From Cyclobacteriaceae bacterium (lineage in GTDB: Bacteria > Bacteroidota > Bacteroidia > Cytophagales > Cyclobacteriaceae): a stretch of 64,000 nt of DNA. A model generated the notes under the pieces. It made no database searches and was not told the origin of the DNA. It worked only from the letters and a program-made list of their open reading frames with translations. A program made the translations under genes and the position numbers. The DNA lies in NCBI GenBank assembly GCA_029858965.1, contig JAOUDZ010000007.1, positions 1 to 64,000 of the forward strand. Direction: 5' to 3'. Below, one piece after another: positions 35,931-45,420 of the stretch (the stretch's first letter is position 1; every line of letters begins with the position of its first letter).

Positions 35931-36833
35931 TCAGCAGTTGCCAGGGTCAGCGCTTGCTTCTATATGTCTTTTTTTCCAGCGATTGTGGGACCAAAGCCAC
36001 TCTGATGGCCTCTCCCGAACGATGCGTTCTATTTCCCTGACATATCGCAATAGAACATCATGATCATCCTTTGCATAGGGTGGCTTTGCCAATTCCACAA
36101 TTGTGGTTTCATAATAACCTCGCTTAATTTTGCGCAATTTGTAATACATTACCGGGAATTGCGTAAGCTTAGCCAACTGGTTGGCACCATAAAAAAAGAC
36201 AGTATCTTGATTCAAGAAAGTAACAGCGTATTTCTTGTCATGTTTCAGGCCCGGATATTGATCTCCAACCAAGGCAATATTTCGAACGATATTTTTTCTT
36301 TTTACAATCTCCCTCGCCACCTCATCACGTTTTATGGCGTAGGCACCAAATCGCGTTCGTGAGGCTAATGATAAACGGTTAAAGAAAGAACTGTTAACTG
36401 GTTGATAGACGAAATCCATTTGACCAGGCAAAGTGAAAGAGCCGGCGGCTAATAACCATTCCCAGTTGAATTGGTGCGAAGCTAAATTCAGCAATGATTG
36501 GCCTTCCAGAATGTACTTGGTGGATATTTCAGGATTCGTAAATACCATTCGCCTCCCTAGTTCTTGGGGACTTATAGTTAGAAGCTTAACCATCTCGACA
36601 GCGTAATCGCAGAGGTTTCGATAGAATTCTTTTTCAATAGCATGAAGTGCAGTTTCAGGCTTATCCGGAAATGAATTCTGCAGATTGTTCCAAACCAGAT
36701 TCCTTCTGTAGCGAACGACGTAATAGCTTATGAGAAACAAAAAATCGGAAAAGCCGTAAAGCACCCAAAATGGTAGCCGTGATATCAGTTTGGCAACAAT
36801 CATAAGTAAGAATGAAGGCTTCAAGTTAAGCAA
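35931..36833 (-). CDS. LpxL/HtrB-like lipid A acyltransferase
   Basis: The 300-residue protein is of the lysophospholipid acyltransferase group. The catalytic motif HX4E (ASHQFNWEWLL near residue 115) is present, as are an N-terminal hydrophobic anchor (about 5-36) and VGDQYPG near 195 plus RPSEWLWSHNRWKKR near the end. It should add a secondary acyl chain to lipid A at the inner membrane. The residue W-S-H-x-R-W is typical for LpxL-type enzymes. The ATG at 36833 opens MLNLKPSFLLMIVAKL. It diverges from the SDR gene, with 151 bases between. Confidence 0.88.
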   Translation of the reverse strand: MLNLKPSFLLMIVAKLISRLPFWVLYGFSDFLFLISYYVVRYRRNLVWNNLQNSFPDKPETALHAIEKEFYRNLCDYAVEMVKLLTISPQELGRRMVFTNPEISTKYILEGQSLLNLASHQFNWEWLLAAGSFTLPGQMDFVYQPVNSSFFNRLSLASRTRFGAYAIKRDEVAREIVKRKNIVRNIALVGDQYPGLKHDKKYAVTFLNQDTVFFYGANQLAKLTQFPVMYYKLRKIKRGYYETTIVELAKPPYAKDDHDVLLRYVREIERIVRERPSEWLWSHNRWKKRHIEASADPGNC

Positions 36834-36984
36834 GTATTATTATTTTTGGGTATGTCGAGGTGGGATGACTGTTTAGTTTTGGTACTATTGTATGGCCATT
36901 GCAAATGATTGGGTATTACCAGTGGCTTCTGGTATAATGATCCATTGTCCATTTAATTGAATATCATTTAACCACAAAGCAAGA

Positions 36985-37788
36985 ATGAAGGACAAAGTCG
37001 TGATCATTACAGGTGGATCATCAGGAATTGGAAAAGCCTTGGCTGCAGTGTTTGGTGCACATGGATCAAAAATTCTAATTACTGGTAGAAACCAGCAGGA
37101 GCTCGATAAAACCGTTGATGAATTGTCGGCAATGGGTATATCCATCCTTGCTTTTAGAGCTGATGTCAGGATTGAAGAGGATAATAAAAGAATGGCTGAC
37201 GAAGCAATCAATAGATTCGGGACCATCGATGTATTAATCAATAATGCTGGGATTAGCATGCGCGCACTTTTCGAGGAGACGGATGTTGACGTAATCAAAG
37301 AAATTATGAGCACCAATTTTTTTGGTGCTGTATATGCTACAAAGTATTGTTTGCCTGAAATTATCAGGAATAAAGGCTCGGTAATTGGCATTTCATCCAT
37401 TGCTGGTATCAGGGGATTACCGGGAAGGACCGGTTACTCGGCATCTAAATTTGCACTAAATGGGTTTCTTGAGGCACTGCGCCTGGAACTTTCACCGAAG
37501 GGGACGCATGTGTTAACGGCATGTCCGGGATTCACATCAACCAGTATCAGAACAAGGGCATTAACCAAAGATGGTAGCGCCCAGGGTGAATCTCCTCGTC
37601 AGGAAAATGGTATGATGACTGCTGAAGAATGTGCAGCATATATATATGCTGCTACAGTGAAACGCAGACGCGTGTTGATTTTAACAGCCCTGGGCAAGCT
37701 CGCCGTATTCATGAACAAATGGTTTCCAGGGTTGGCCGACAAGCTCGTGTTTAATATCATGGCCAAAGAGCCTAATTCTCCTTTCTGA
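36985..37788 (+). CDS. Short-chain dehydrogenase/reductase
   Basis: The 267 residues form a classical SDR. The cofactor motif is IITGGSSGIGKALA (TGxxxGxG), NNAG is near residue 90, the catalytic serine is in VIGISSIAGI near 138, and YSASK follows near 151. The C-terminal region (AAYIYAATVKRRRVLILTALG, KWFPGLADKLVFNIMAK) with basic and hydrophobic stretches is like that of membrane-associated dihydroceramide or 3-ketosphinganine-type SDRs, so a lipid substrate is plausible. NADP preference is suggested by R in GRNQQEL. Its neighbours give no operon. Confidence 0.88.
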   Translation: MKDKVVIITGGSSGIGKALAAVFGAHGSKILITGRNQQELDKTVDELSAMGISILAFRADVRIEEDNKRMADEAINRFGTIDVLINNAGISMRALFEETDVDVIKEIMSTNFFGAVYATKYCLPEIIRNKGSVIGISSIAGIRGLPGRTGYSASKFALNGFLEALRLELSPKGTHVLTACPGFTSTSIRTRALTKDGSAQGESPRQENGMMTAEECAAYIYAATVKRRRVLILTALGKLAVFMNKWFPGLADKLVFNIMAKEPNSPF

Positions 37789-37885
37789 GACTAAGTTTTG
37801 CTCAAGAAAACCATTTTTGTGGTAACGGACGCATACTGCTTCGCTTTTGCATTCAGGATTGCAATGACGCGCCGGTAGTATTGGC

Positions 37886-38053
37886 TTAGACGATTTTACT
37901 TTTGATATAGAACCTTGAATCACTTTCGCGTATAAGCGCGTACATGCCGTCCTTAAGCTCTTCAGGTATAGTACTGGCACTAAATTTTGGGTCGCCCCCG
38001 AAACAGGAAGACACGATTCCTAATAGCACGATAATAATGCAATACTTGCACAT
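37886..38053 (-). CDS. Small 55-residue lipoprotein
   Basis: This is absent from the ORF track because of its length. The ATG at 38053 starts MCKYCIIIVLLGIVSSC, a basic residue, hydrophobic core and lipobox VSSC. About 38 mature residues follow (FGGDPKFSASTIPEELKDG, RESDSRFYIKSKIV). It is likely to be an acylated periplasmic or outer-membrane peptide. Its last residues, SRFYIKSKI, look strand-like. The gene converges with the SDR gene and its start is 222 bases from the divergent radA. No family is recognised. Confidence 0.65.
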   Translation of the reverse strand: MCKYCIIIVLLGIVSSCFGGDPKFSASTIPEELKDGMYALIRESDSRFYIKSKIV

Positions 38054-38275
38054 GTTTTTTCTTCTTTAACACAATTTGTTCAGCTTGCTTCGCAACAAGG
38101 TGGCTTTTTACCATACGTATTGCCAACAACCCGAGCCAGCATTAGCAAGCCGCACAAGGTCTTCATATCGCGTGTATCAGTTTAGGTAGGGAAATTATAA
38201 AAATGTTATCAATTTAATCCATACTTGCTGGCTCACTTCAGTTACCAGTCTTATACTTGTTTATTATTTACAGCT

Positions 38276-39649
38276 TTGGCTAAATCAAAAACTTCCTTTT
38301 TCTGCCAATCATGTGGCTATGAGTCGGCCAAATGGCTGGGTAAGTGCCCCTCCTGTGGATCATGGAATACGTTTGCCGAAGAAGTAATTGTTAAGGAAGA
38401 AGGACAAAAAATTGAATGGCGCCAGGAATCGACACGCTCAAAGCCGGTTAAGGCAAAAACGCTCGATGATATAGAATTTGCCCAGGAGATTAGAATCAAT
38501 TCGATTGATCAGGAGCTAAACCGAGTTCTTGGGGGAGGAATGGTGCCGGGATCATTGGTATTAATTGGCGGGGAGCCAGGCATTGGAAAATCGACACTAA
38601 TGTTACAAGTGGGGCTACTGCTTAAGACGCAGCGGGTACTTTACGTTTCAGGAGAGGAGAGTGAGCAGCAAATTAAAATGCGTGCCGAGCGATTGAAGAG
38701 CTCCTCAAAGAATTTTTTCATACTCACCGAGACAAACACGAAAAATATTTTTCTAGCCATCGAATCTGTACAACCTAACGTAGTTATTATTGATTCTATC
38801 CAAACCATGCACTCAATTCAACTTGAATCAGCTGCTGGGAGTATCGGTCAAGTGCGTCAGTGTGCTGGCGAAATGATGAAGTTTGCAAAGGAAACAGATA
38901 CGCCTGTTTTTCTGATTGGGCACATAACAAAGGACGGCTTGCTCGCCGGGCCGAAGGTCCTGGAGCATATGGTGGATACGGTGCTTCAGTTTGAAGGGGA
39001 CCGGCATTTGGCCTATCGTATTCTGCGCACTACAAAGAATCGGTTTGGATCAACTTCGGAGATCGGAATTTATGAAATGCTGGGTACCGGGTTGCGCGAA
39101 GTCTCTAATCCATCCGAAATATTAATCTCTCAGAAGGATGGACCATTGAGTGGTGTTACCATCGGGGCTACAATAGAGGGGAATAGACCGTTGTTGATTG
39201 AAATACAATCGCTTGTCAGCCCGGCCTCCTATGGTACACCACAGCGAACACCGACGGGCTTTGATCAAAAAAGACTGAACATGCTTCTGGCTGTTCTCGA
39301 AAAGCGATGCGGTTTTAGGATGGGGACACAAGATGTATTCCTCAATATGGCTGGCGGTATTAAGGTGGAGGATCCAGCCATAGATCTTGCAGTATGCATT
39401 TCCATTATTTCTTCCATGGAGGAGATTGCTGTTTCTGACAAGATTTGTTTTGCCGCAGAGGTTGGATTGGGAGGTGAGTTGAGGGCCGTAAATAAGATTA
39501 ACCAGCGAATTTCCGAGGCAGAAAAACTTGGATTTCAGGAGATCTATATTTCGAAATATAATCACAAAGGCGTTGAGGTAAAGAAGGCTGAGATTTCTAT
39601 AAAATCATTCGGCAAGCTAACCGAAGTTTTTGAGGATTTGTTTGGATGA
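38276..39649 (+). CDS. radA: DNA repair protein RadA
   Basis: The 457-residue protein starts with a TTG at 38276 (MAKSKTSFFCQSCGYESAKW), the standard RadA beginning; the track start at 38225 adds 17 unlike residues. It has an N-terminal zinc finger (CQSCGYESAKWLGKCPSC), the RecA-like ATPase with Walker A GGEPGIGKST near 100, the RadA motif TKNRFGS near 263, and a Lon-like C-terminal domain (AGGIKVEDPAIDLAV). RadA speeds branch migration in recombinational repair. Preceding bases are AT rich. Confidence 0.95.
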   Translation: MAKSKTSFFCQSCGYESAKWLGKCPSCGSWNTFAEEVIVKEEGQKIEWRQESTRSKPVKAKTLDDIEFAQEIRINSIDQELNRVLGGGMVPGSLVLIGGEPGIGKSTLMLQVGLLLKTQRVLYVSGEESEQQIKMRAERLKSSSKNFFILTETNTKNIFLAIESVQPNVVIIDSIQTMHSIQLESAAGSIGQVRQCAGEMMKFAKETDTPVFLIGHITKDGLLAGPKVLEHMVDTVLQFEGDRHLAYRILRTTKNRFGSTSEIGIYEMLGTGLREVSNPSEILISQKDGPLSGVTIGATIEGNRPLLIEIQSLVSPASYGTPQRTPTGFDQKRLNMLLAVLEKRCGFRMGTQDVFLNMAGGIKVEDPAIDLAVCISIISSMEEIAVSDKICFAAEVGLGGELRAVNKINQRISEAEKLGFQEIYISKYNHKGVEVKKAEISIKSFGKLTEVFEDLFG

Positions 39650-39700
39650 CCTATTTCAAGGTTCATTAATTTTTGATGAGGTGAGTAATTCTTAACCTAT

Positions 39701-40309
39701 ATGGAAAGCTTTTTTACCGATACCCTTGGCGTGCCCAATAGTATCTTCAGCTATTTGTTACTCCCGGCACTGATCTTTATAGCACGGATTGGCGATGTAT
39801 CAATCAATACTATTCGGATAATATATGTCCTTGGTGGCAGGAAATGGACTGCTACGGTGCTTGGTTTTTTTGAATCTTTTATCTGGCTCATGGCCATTAG
39901 GCAAATTTTTGAGCATCTGGATAACTGGGTTTGCTACGTTGCTTATCCGGGTGGATTTGCTTTCGGAATCTTTGTTGGGATGATCATAGAAGAACGCATT
40001 GCCTATGGCAAAGTGATTGTTCGGATTATTACAAGCAAACAAGTCACGGTCCTTATAGACTATCTGAATAAAGAACGGCACAGGTATACGCACGTTAAGG
40101 CAGAAGGCCCAAATGGACACGAAAATTTGGTGTTTACCGTTTTAGCGCGCGATAGGCTCGAAGAACTATTGTATCAATTGAAAGATATTTTGCCAACCGC
40201 TTTTTATACGGTAGAAAAAGTAAACCGTGCGGCGGAGGTTGGGATGTTAGCCGAGGAAACATCTCGGTGGAGCATTACGTCGTGGTTAAAAGATGTTATA
40301 CGACATTGA
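39701..40309 (+). CDS. UPF0316 membrane protein (DUF5698 plus DUF2179)
   Basis: The 202 residues begin with three hydrophobic segments (about 15-35, 48-66 and 81-98). The family pattern IARIGDVSINTIRIIYVLGGRKW is at about 26-49. A C-terminal DUF2179 fold follows (KVIVRIITSKQVTVLIDYLN, FTVLARDRLEELLYQLKDI). Members are integral membrane proteins of unknown function, possibly sensing a small ligand through the DUF2179 part. It lies 51 bases after radA and 53 before the next gene on the same strand. Confidence 0.87.
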   Translation: MESFFTDTLGVPNSIFSYLLLPALIFIARIGDVSINTIRIIYVLGGRKWTATVLGFFESFIWLMAIRQIFEHLDNWVCYVAYPGGFAFGIFVGMIIEERIAYGKVIVRIITSKQVTVLIDYLNKERHRYTHVKAEGPNGHENLVFTVLARDRLEELLYQLKDILPTAFYTVEKVNRAAEVGMLAEETSRWSITSWLKDVIRH

Positions 40310-40362
40310 CATATTGAGCATGTTTATGGCAGATATTTAGAACTCTGGCAACCCAACGTGGT

Positions 40363-41286
40363 ATGAAAGGAATAATATGGGGGTTTCTCCTTTTTCTCGT
40401 TTCAGGATTCGGTTTGTTCAAAACAGGCCTGCGGCTTGAATACACTTTTCAGTTAGGTGACGAATACAGAATTATGCAAAACACCAATCAGACGATCAAA
40501 CAATTCATCATGGGGATGGAGCAACTTGGTGAGAACGTTTATGCGGGTGAAATAAGGATGAGGGTGATTGAACTTACAAAAACTGGTGCGCGGCTGGAAG
40601 CTCAATTTATAAAACTTAAAAATGCCTCAAAATCCTTTATGGGAGATTTGACAATGGATAGCGAAGGGACAGATGAAACAGTGCAAAATAGGGTTTTCAA
40701 GGCGATCTTGAGGAAATCGTTTTTCATTGTATTGAACAAATCAGGAAAGGTTGAGTACGTTGAGGGGGAGGAAAATTTGTGGTCCGGTGTTTCTGCGTTT
40801 GACCTTGACAACGGCACTGATGTGCCCCTGAAAATGATGCTCAATCAAATGCTAAGCAAAAGTGCTTTGAAAAGCAACGTTGAACAGGCCATGGTGTATT
40901 ATACTGACAGGTATGTAAAACCAGGGGACAGCTGGACTTCTAAAAATGAATTTCCAATGGATTTCCCTATTCAGGTTTACAATTCGTGGAGCCTAACTAA
41001 AGTAACAGATGCCAAAGCAAGTGTAAGCGCAAATGGAATTTACGCAACCACCGATCGGGAAAAAGTATTAACGCTTCCGAATGGCATGAAAGCTAAAGTT
41101 GATCTTAATGGAACGCAATCAATGGAAGCAAGCGTAAGTACCAAAACAGGCTGGCCAACTGCATTGAGTATTTTTTCCAAACTTAAGGGCAAGATGGTAC
41201 TATTGGCTGGAGGACTGTTACCAATGGATATGGATATCCCCATGGAAATCTTAACGGAAACACAGTATACAATCGTCAAGATGTAA
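40363..41286 (+). CDS. DUF6263-like exported protein
   Basis: The 307-residue product has a short N-terminal hydrophobic segment (MKGIIWGFLLFLVSGFGLF), then a beta-rich body. Features such as LRLEYTFQLGDEYRIMQNTNQTIKQ and FIVLNKSGKVEYVEGEENLW are like the DUF6263 group. It ends at MEILTETQYTIVKM. The charged repeats with strands such as RVIELTKTGARLEAQFIKLK suggest a lipid- or protein-binding beta cup in the periplasm. The function is unknown. It converges with the GH3 gene. Confidence 0.7.
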   Translation: MKGIIWGFLLFLVSGFGLFKTGLRLEYTFQLGDEYRIMQNTNQTIKQFIMGMEQLGENVYAGEIRMRVIELTKTGARLEAQFIKLKNASKSFMGDLTMDSEGTDETVQNRVFKAILRKSFFIVLNKSGKVEYVEGEENLWSGVSAFDLDNGTDVPLKMMLNQMLSKSALKSNVEQAMVYYTDRYVKPGDSWTSKNEFPMDFPIQVYNSWSLTKVTDAKASVSANGIYATTDREKVLTLPNGMKAKVDLNGTQSMEASVSTKTGWPTALSIFSKLKGKMVLLAGGLLPMDMDIPMEILTETQYTIVKM

Positions 41287-41331
41287 TCAATCTGGTTTGA
41301 TGTATTTTTCGGGAGGAGTCAGGCACGGTAA

Positions 41332-42858
41332 TCAGCCCTCTTCACGCATCATTTCCAGGATGTCATCCACATACTCTCGTGAGTTGGCAAGCCTTGGCAC
41401 TTTGTTTTGCCCGCCAAGCTTTCCCCTTCGTTTCATCCAATTATAAAACGTTCCTACCGAAGCGCTATGAACCTTTGGCGCTACAAGGGCCAGGTTATGC
41501 GTGCGCTTGGCATCATAGTCAGAATTTATGGCGCGAAGGGTTTCGTCCAGTATTCGGGAGAACTCGGCAAGATTCAGGGGAGCTACTTTAAATTCTATGA
41601 TCCATTCATGGCCGGCCTTCTTGCCTTCTTCCAAATATATCGGAGCTGCTGTGAAATTATCTATCACGGCGCCGGTGAATTCGCAGGCCTTTGTTACCGC
41701 AGCTTCTGCGTTTTCAACAATCACTTCTTCGCCAAAAGCATTCATGAAGTGCTTTGTTCTTCCTGATATCTTTATTCGGTAAGGATACCTAGATGTAAAT
41801 TTAATGGTGTCGCCTATATTATAACGCCATAAGCCTGAGTTGGTAGTAATGACCATGGCATAATTTTTATCCAACTCAACATCACTTAATTTTATCGCCT
41901 TAGGGTTATCAGATTCGATTTCTTCCGGTGTAATAAATTCGTAAAAAATTCCATAATCAAGCATCAGTAACATCTCTTCTGAATTTTTCTGATCCTGGAT
42001 TCCGAAAAAGCCTTCACTCGCATTGTATGTTTCCCAATATTGCATTTTATCAGAAGGGATGAGTGATCGAAAAAGCGAGCGGTAGGGAGCAAAAGCAACG
42101 GCACCATGAAAAAAGACTTCCAGGTTAGGCCATACTTCCAATATATTATTTTTCTTTTCGAGTGCTACAATTTTTTGAATGAGTAAAATGGTCCAGGTAG
42201 GAACTCCGGCAATATTGGTTACATTTTCTTTTGCAGTTTCGCGGGCCAGTTTTTCTATTTTCTCTTCCCAGTTGTCCATCAAGGCAGTTTCAAGGCTTGG
42301 TGTACGAATAAACTGAGCCCAGGGAGGCAGGTTCTGCATAATCACGGCGGAAACGTCACCATAAAAAGAGGATGCTGTGGGATCCAATTCATTGATTTGA
42401 TGACTGCCACCTACGGCTAACCCTTTTCCATCAAATAGTTTTGTATCTGGGTGGTTGTTGACATAGATAGAAAGTAAATCCTTGCCTCCTTTGAGATGGC
42501 AGTCTTCCAATGCTTCCTGGGAAACCGGAATAAACTTACTTCTCGCATTTGTAGTTCCCGATGATTTTGAAAACCATTTAATTTCCGTGGGCCACAGAAT
42601 ATTCTGTTCCCCCCTCATCATCCGTTCTATATACGGAAATATCTTTTCATAGGGCTGGATCGGGACACGATCGCGGAATTCCTCATATGTCTGCAGGCTG
42701 GCAAAATTGTAACGGGTGCCAAATTCCGTAGACTTTGCTGTCTGTATTAACTTTTTGAACAACTCTTCCTGCACTTCATGCGGATACTTAATGAAAAGCT
42801 CAATCTGATGAATGCGCTTTTGCATAACCCAGGTCAAAATAGAGTTGAGAAGCCCCAT
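41332..42858 (-). CDS. GH3 auxin-responsive promoter family protein (adenylate-forming)
   Basis: The 508-residue protein belongs to the GH3 group of acyl-adenylating enzymes. The ATP/phosphate region is IKWFSKSSGTTNARSKFIPVS near 95, EVFFHGAVAFAPYRSLF near 250, ETYNASEGFFGIQ near 285, and the C-terminal hinge GRTKHFMNAFGEEV near 385. Plant GH3 enzymes join amino acids to jasmonate or auxin; bacterial members are common in Bacteroidota with unknown acceptors. There is no peptide synthesis neighbour. ATG at 42858 gives MGLLNSILTWVMQKR, typical of the family. Confidence 0.9.
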   Translation of the reverse strand: MGLLNSILTWVMQKRIHQIELFIKYPHEVQEELFKKLIQTAKSTEFGTRYNFASLQTYEEFRDRVPIQPYEKIFPYIERMMRGEQNILWPTEIKWFSKSSGTTNARSKFIPVSQEALEDCHLKGGKDLLSIYVNNHPDTKLFDGKGLAVGGSHQINELDPTASSFYGDVSAVIMQNLPPWAQFIRTPSLETALMDNWEEKIEKLARETAKENVTNIAGVPTWTILLIQKIVALEKKNNILEVWPNLEVFFHGAVAFAPYRSLFRSLIPSDKMQYWETYNASEGFFGIQDQKNSEEMLLMLDYGIFYEFITPEEIESDNPKAIKLSDVELDKNYAMVITTNSGLWRYNIGDTIKFTSRYPYRIKISGRTKHFMNAFGEEVIVENAEAAVTKACEFTGAVIDNFTAAPIYLEEGKKAGHEWIIEFKVAPLNLAEFSRILDETLRAINSDYDAKRTHNLALVAPKVHSASVGTFYNWMKRRGKLGGQNKVPRLANSREYVDDILEMMREEG

Positions 42859-42934
42859 GTTTCTTTACGTGAATTTCAAAAGTAACAAACTTGTGCTGAT
42901 TGTTTCCGGGAAGAGGGATTCGTTTGATAATAAT

Positions 42935-43714
42935 TCATAAGGATTCGGACGGGTCTGGCCAGTTATCGTTATTCTTCATGGTAACCTTAGATCTTCGCAA
43001 TTCGAAATTCTGGCCCAGGTAGACTTTTCTTACCTGCGGGTCGCTGGCTAATTCCTCAGCAGTACCGTCTTTAAATAGTTTTCCGTCCACCATCAAATAG
43101 GCACGGTCTGTAATGGAAAGCGTCTCGTCCACATTATGATCCGTAATAAGAATTCCAATGTTTTTGTTTTTCAACCGCGCAACAATAGATTGTATTTCTT
43201 CAACAGCTATGGGGTCAACGCCAGCAAAAGGTTCATCGAGGAGAACAAATTTGGGATCTACAGCAAGAGCCCTGGCGATTTCAGTCCTGCGGCGTTCCCC
43301 ACCTGAAAGTGACATTCCAAGATTTTTCCTTACTGTATTGAGGCCGAATTCATCGATTAAATGATCAACTTTTTCTTTTCGTTGCTGCTTGGACAAATCG
43401 CGCATTTCCAAGACGGAGAGAATATTTTCTTCAACAGTCAGTTTGCGAAATACGGAGGCCTCTTGTGCCAGATAACCAATCCCTTTTCTTGCACGTTGGT
43501 ACATGGGCAACGGGGTTATCTCTTCATCGTCCAAATAAATACTGCCTTCGTTTGGTTTGATAAGGCCCACCATCATGTAGAATGAAGTTGTTTTACCTGC
43601 ACCATTCGGGCCTAACAGACCTACAATTTCTCCCTGCTTAACGTGTACAGAAACATTGTTTACAACCGTGCGGGTTTTATATTTTTTAACAAGGCCTTCA
43701 GCGCGTAAAACCAT
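42935..43714 (-). CDS. lptB: LPS export ABC transporter ATP-binding protein LptB
   Basis: The 259-residue ATPase is the engine of LPS transport from the inner membrane to the outer leaflet. It has Walker [14 protein letters not shown] near 34, the Q-loop segment [17 protein letters not shown], signature [17 protein letters not shown] near 135, Walker [21 protein letters not shown], and the H-loop [12 protein letters not shown]. The tail ([15 protein letters not shown]) is somewhat longer than usual. It follows recJ after 2 bases, an operon-like fusion of unrelated functions that is common in this phylum. Confidence 0.96.
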   Translation of the reverse strand: MVLRAEGLVKKYKTRTVVNNVSVHVKQGEIVGLLGPNGAGKTTSFYMMVGLIKPNEGSIYLDDEEITPLPMYQRARKGIGYLAQEASVFRKLTVEENILSVLEMRDLSKQQRKEKVDHLIDEFGLNTVRKNLGMSLSGGERRRTEIARALAVDPKFVLLDEPFAGVDPIAVEEIQSIVARLKNKNIGILITDHNVDETLSITDRAYLMVDGKLFKDGTAEELASDPQVRKVYLGQNFELRRSKVTMKNNDNWPDPSESL

Positions 43715-43716
43715 TT

Positions 43717-45417
43717 TTAGAAAAATTTAATGTCTTTGATTCGCAGTTGGATGGAAGTTGTGCCATTATATGTGTTTTCCTCAATGGAAAAGGCCATCTT
43801 GCATGGATCTCCTGTTGAAAGCCGGTCATAGTGTTCATTCATGTCAAATCCAACGGCTTGAAACACATTTTCATTGCCTTTCTGGGCTGCTAAAAAGCGA
43901 ACATGACGATCTTTGAAACTCGAAAGGGAATTGAACACATATATATCGGTTGCTTCAAACAAGGGGGTTTTATTTTCTGGTCCAAAGGGGGCCATTTGCT
44001 TGAGCACTGCTAAAAATTTTGAAGTAATCATATCGAAATGAATAGGCATGTCCATTTCCAGTACGGGTGTAAGCATCTCTTCAGTTATAGAAGAAGAGAC
44101 TACTTGTTCAAACTTGTGTTGGAATAATTCAAGGTTACTAATATCCAGCGTAAGTCCGGCAGCGTACTTATGTCCCCCGAACTTTTCCAATAAGTCGCTG
44201 CATTCCAGAATTGCACTGTACAGATCAAAGCCATTGACACTGCGGGCAGAGCCGGTTATTTTATTGTTAGATTCCGTTAGGATTACAGTAGGCCTATAGT
44301 ATTTTTCCACACATCTTGCAGCAACTATGCCAATTACGCCTTTGTGCCAGGTATTTTTAAAGAGTACAGTTGATTTCGCGTTTCGTAGCGACTCACTTCC
44401 TTCAATCATGGCAATTGCTTCTTCCGTGATGTTGGAATCAAATTGTTTGCGCGCTTCGTTTTTGAGATCTATTTTCTCTGCCAGCGCAATGGCACCTTCT
44501 TCTGTTTCTGCAACCAAAAGATCTACAGCAGCCCTTCCGTGCGCAACGCGGCCGGCGGCGTTAATGCGTGGGCCCAGCGTAAACACGATTCCGGAAACAT
44601 CCAGGTCATTTCTTAGGTTTGCTATATCCTTAAGTGCCTTAAGCCCGGGCATGGGATTTTCGTTAAGCTTCTGTAATCCGAAATAGGTGAGAATTCTATT
44701 TTCTCCGGTAATAGGAACAATGTCGGAAGCAATGCTTACCGCAACCAAATCCAAAAATTCATACACTTCTAATTCATTTCGGAATTTTCGTGCATATGCC
44801 TGCATTAATTTAAAACCCAGTCCGCAACCACTCAATTCTTTATATGGATATTGACAATCGTATTGTTTGGGATCCAGCACAGCGACTGCTTCTGGAACTG
44901 AATCGTCAGGTAAATGATGATCACAAATGATAAATTCTGTTCCCTTACGTTTGGCAATGTCAATTAGTTCGGATGACTTTATGCCGCAATCCAGTGCAAT
45001 CACAAGTGTATATCCATTTTCCTGAGCCCATTCGATGCCGGCCAGTGAAATACCATACCCCTCCAAATTTCTGTCAGGAATATAGACCTCGCAATGCTGA
45101 TAAAACTTTCTAAGATAACTGTAAACAAGCGCGACAGAAGTAGTGCCATCAACATCATAATCACCGTAAATAAGAATCTTTTCTTCTGTATCGATTGCGG
45201 TTTTTAAACGGGAAACGGCTTCTTCCATACCCTTCATCAGGAAAGGGTCATGGAGTTCTTCTAACGATGGACGGAAAAACCTCCTGGCACTTTCATAATC
45301 AGAAATTCCGCGCTGGAGAAGTATGGCAGACAGACAGTAGTTGATATTAATGGCTTTTGATAGCAGCTCAATCTGCTCGTGCGCAGGAATACCCTTTAGC
45401 TGCCATCTTTTCTCCAT
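43717..45417 (-). CDS. recJ: Single-stranded-DNA-specific exonuclease RecJ
   Basis: The 566-residue DHH phosphoesterase has motif [18 protein letters not shown] near 83, the second aspartate in [11 protein letters not shown] near 137, and DHH in [11 protein letters not shown] near 160. The DHHA1 part has [20 protein letters not shown] near 285 and [12 protein letters not shown] near 420. An OB-fold region completes the C-terminus. RecJ degrades single-stranded DNA 5' to 3' in recombination and mismatch repair. Its start is 3 bases after the glycine-rich gene stop, and lptB follows at once. Confidence 0.96.
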   Translation of the reverse strand: MEKRWQLKGIPAHEQIELLSKAININYCLSAILLQRGISDYESARRFFRPSLEELHDPFLMKGMEEAVSRLKTAIDTEEKILIYGDYDVDGTTSVALVYSYLRKFYQHCEVYIPDRNLEGYGISLAGIEWAQENGYTLVIALDCGIKSSELIDIAKRKGTEFIICDHHLPDDSVPEAVAVLDPKQYDCQYPYKELSGCGLGFKLMQAYARKFRNELEVYEFLDLVAVSIASDIVPITGENRILTYFGLQKLNENPMPGLKALKDIANLRNDLDVSGIVFTLGPRINAAGRVAHGRAAVDLLVAETEEGAIALAEKIDLKNEARKQFDSNITEEAIAMIEGSESLRNAKSTVLFKNTWHKGVIGIVAARCVEKYYRPTVILTESNNKITGSARSVNGFDLYSAILECSDLLEKFGGHKYAAGLTLDISNLELFQHKFEQVVSSSITEEMLTPVLEMDMPIHFDMITSKFLAVLKQMAPFGPENKTPLFEATDIYVFNSLSSFKDRHVRFLAAQKGNENVFQAVGFDMNEHYDRLSTGDPCKMAFSIEENTYNGTTSIQLRIKDIKFF

Positions 45418-45420
45418 GAA

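Noticed and set aside
37681-37980. 99-codon minus-strand ORF over the SDR 3' end
   Set aside because: It is a shadow of the SDR gene; the real minus-strand gene here is the 55-residue lipoprotein in a different frame.
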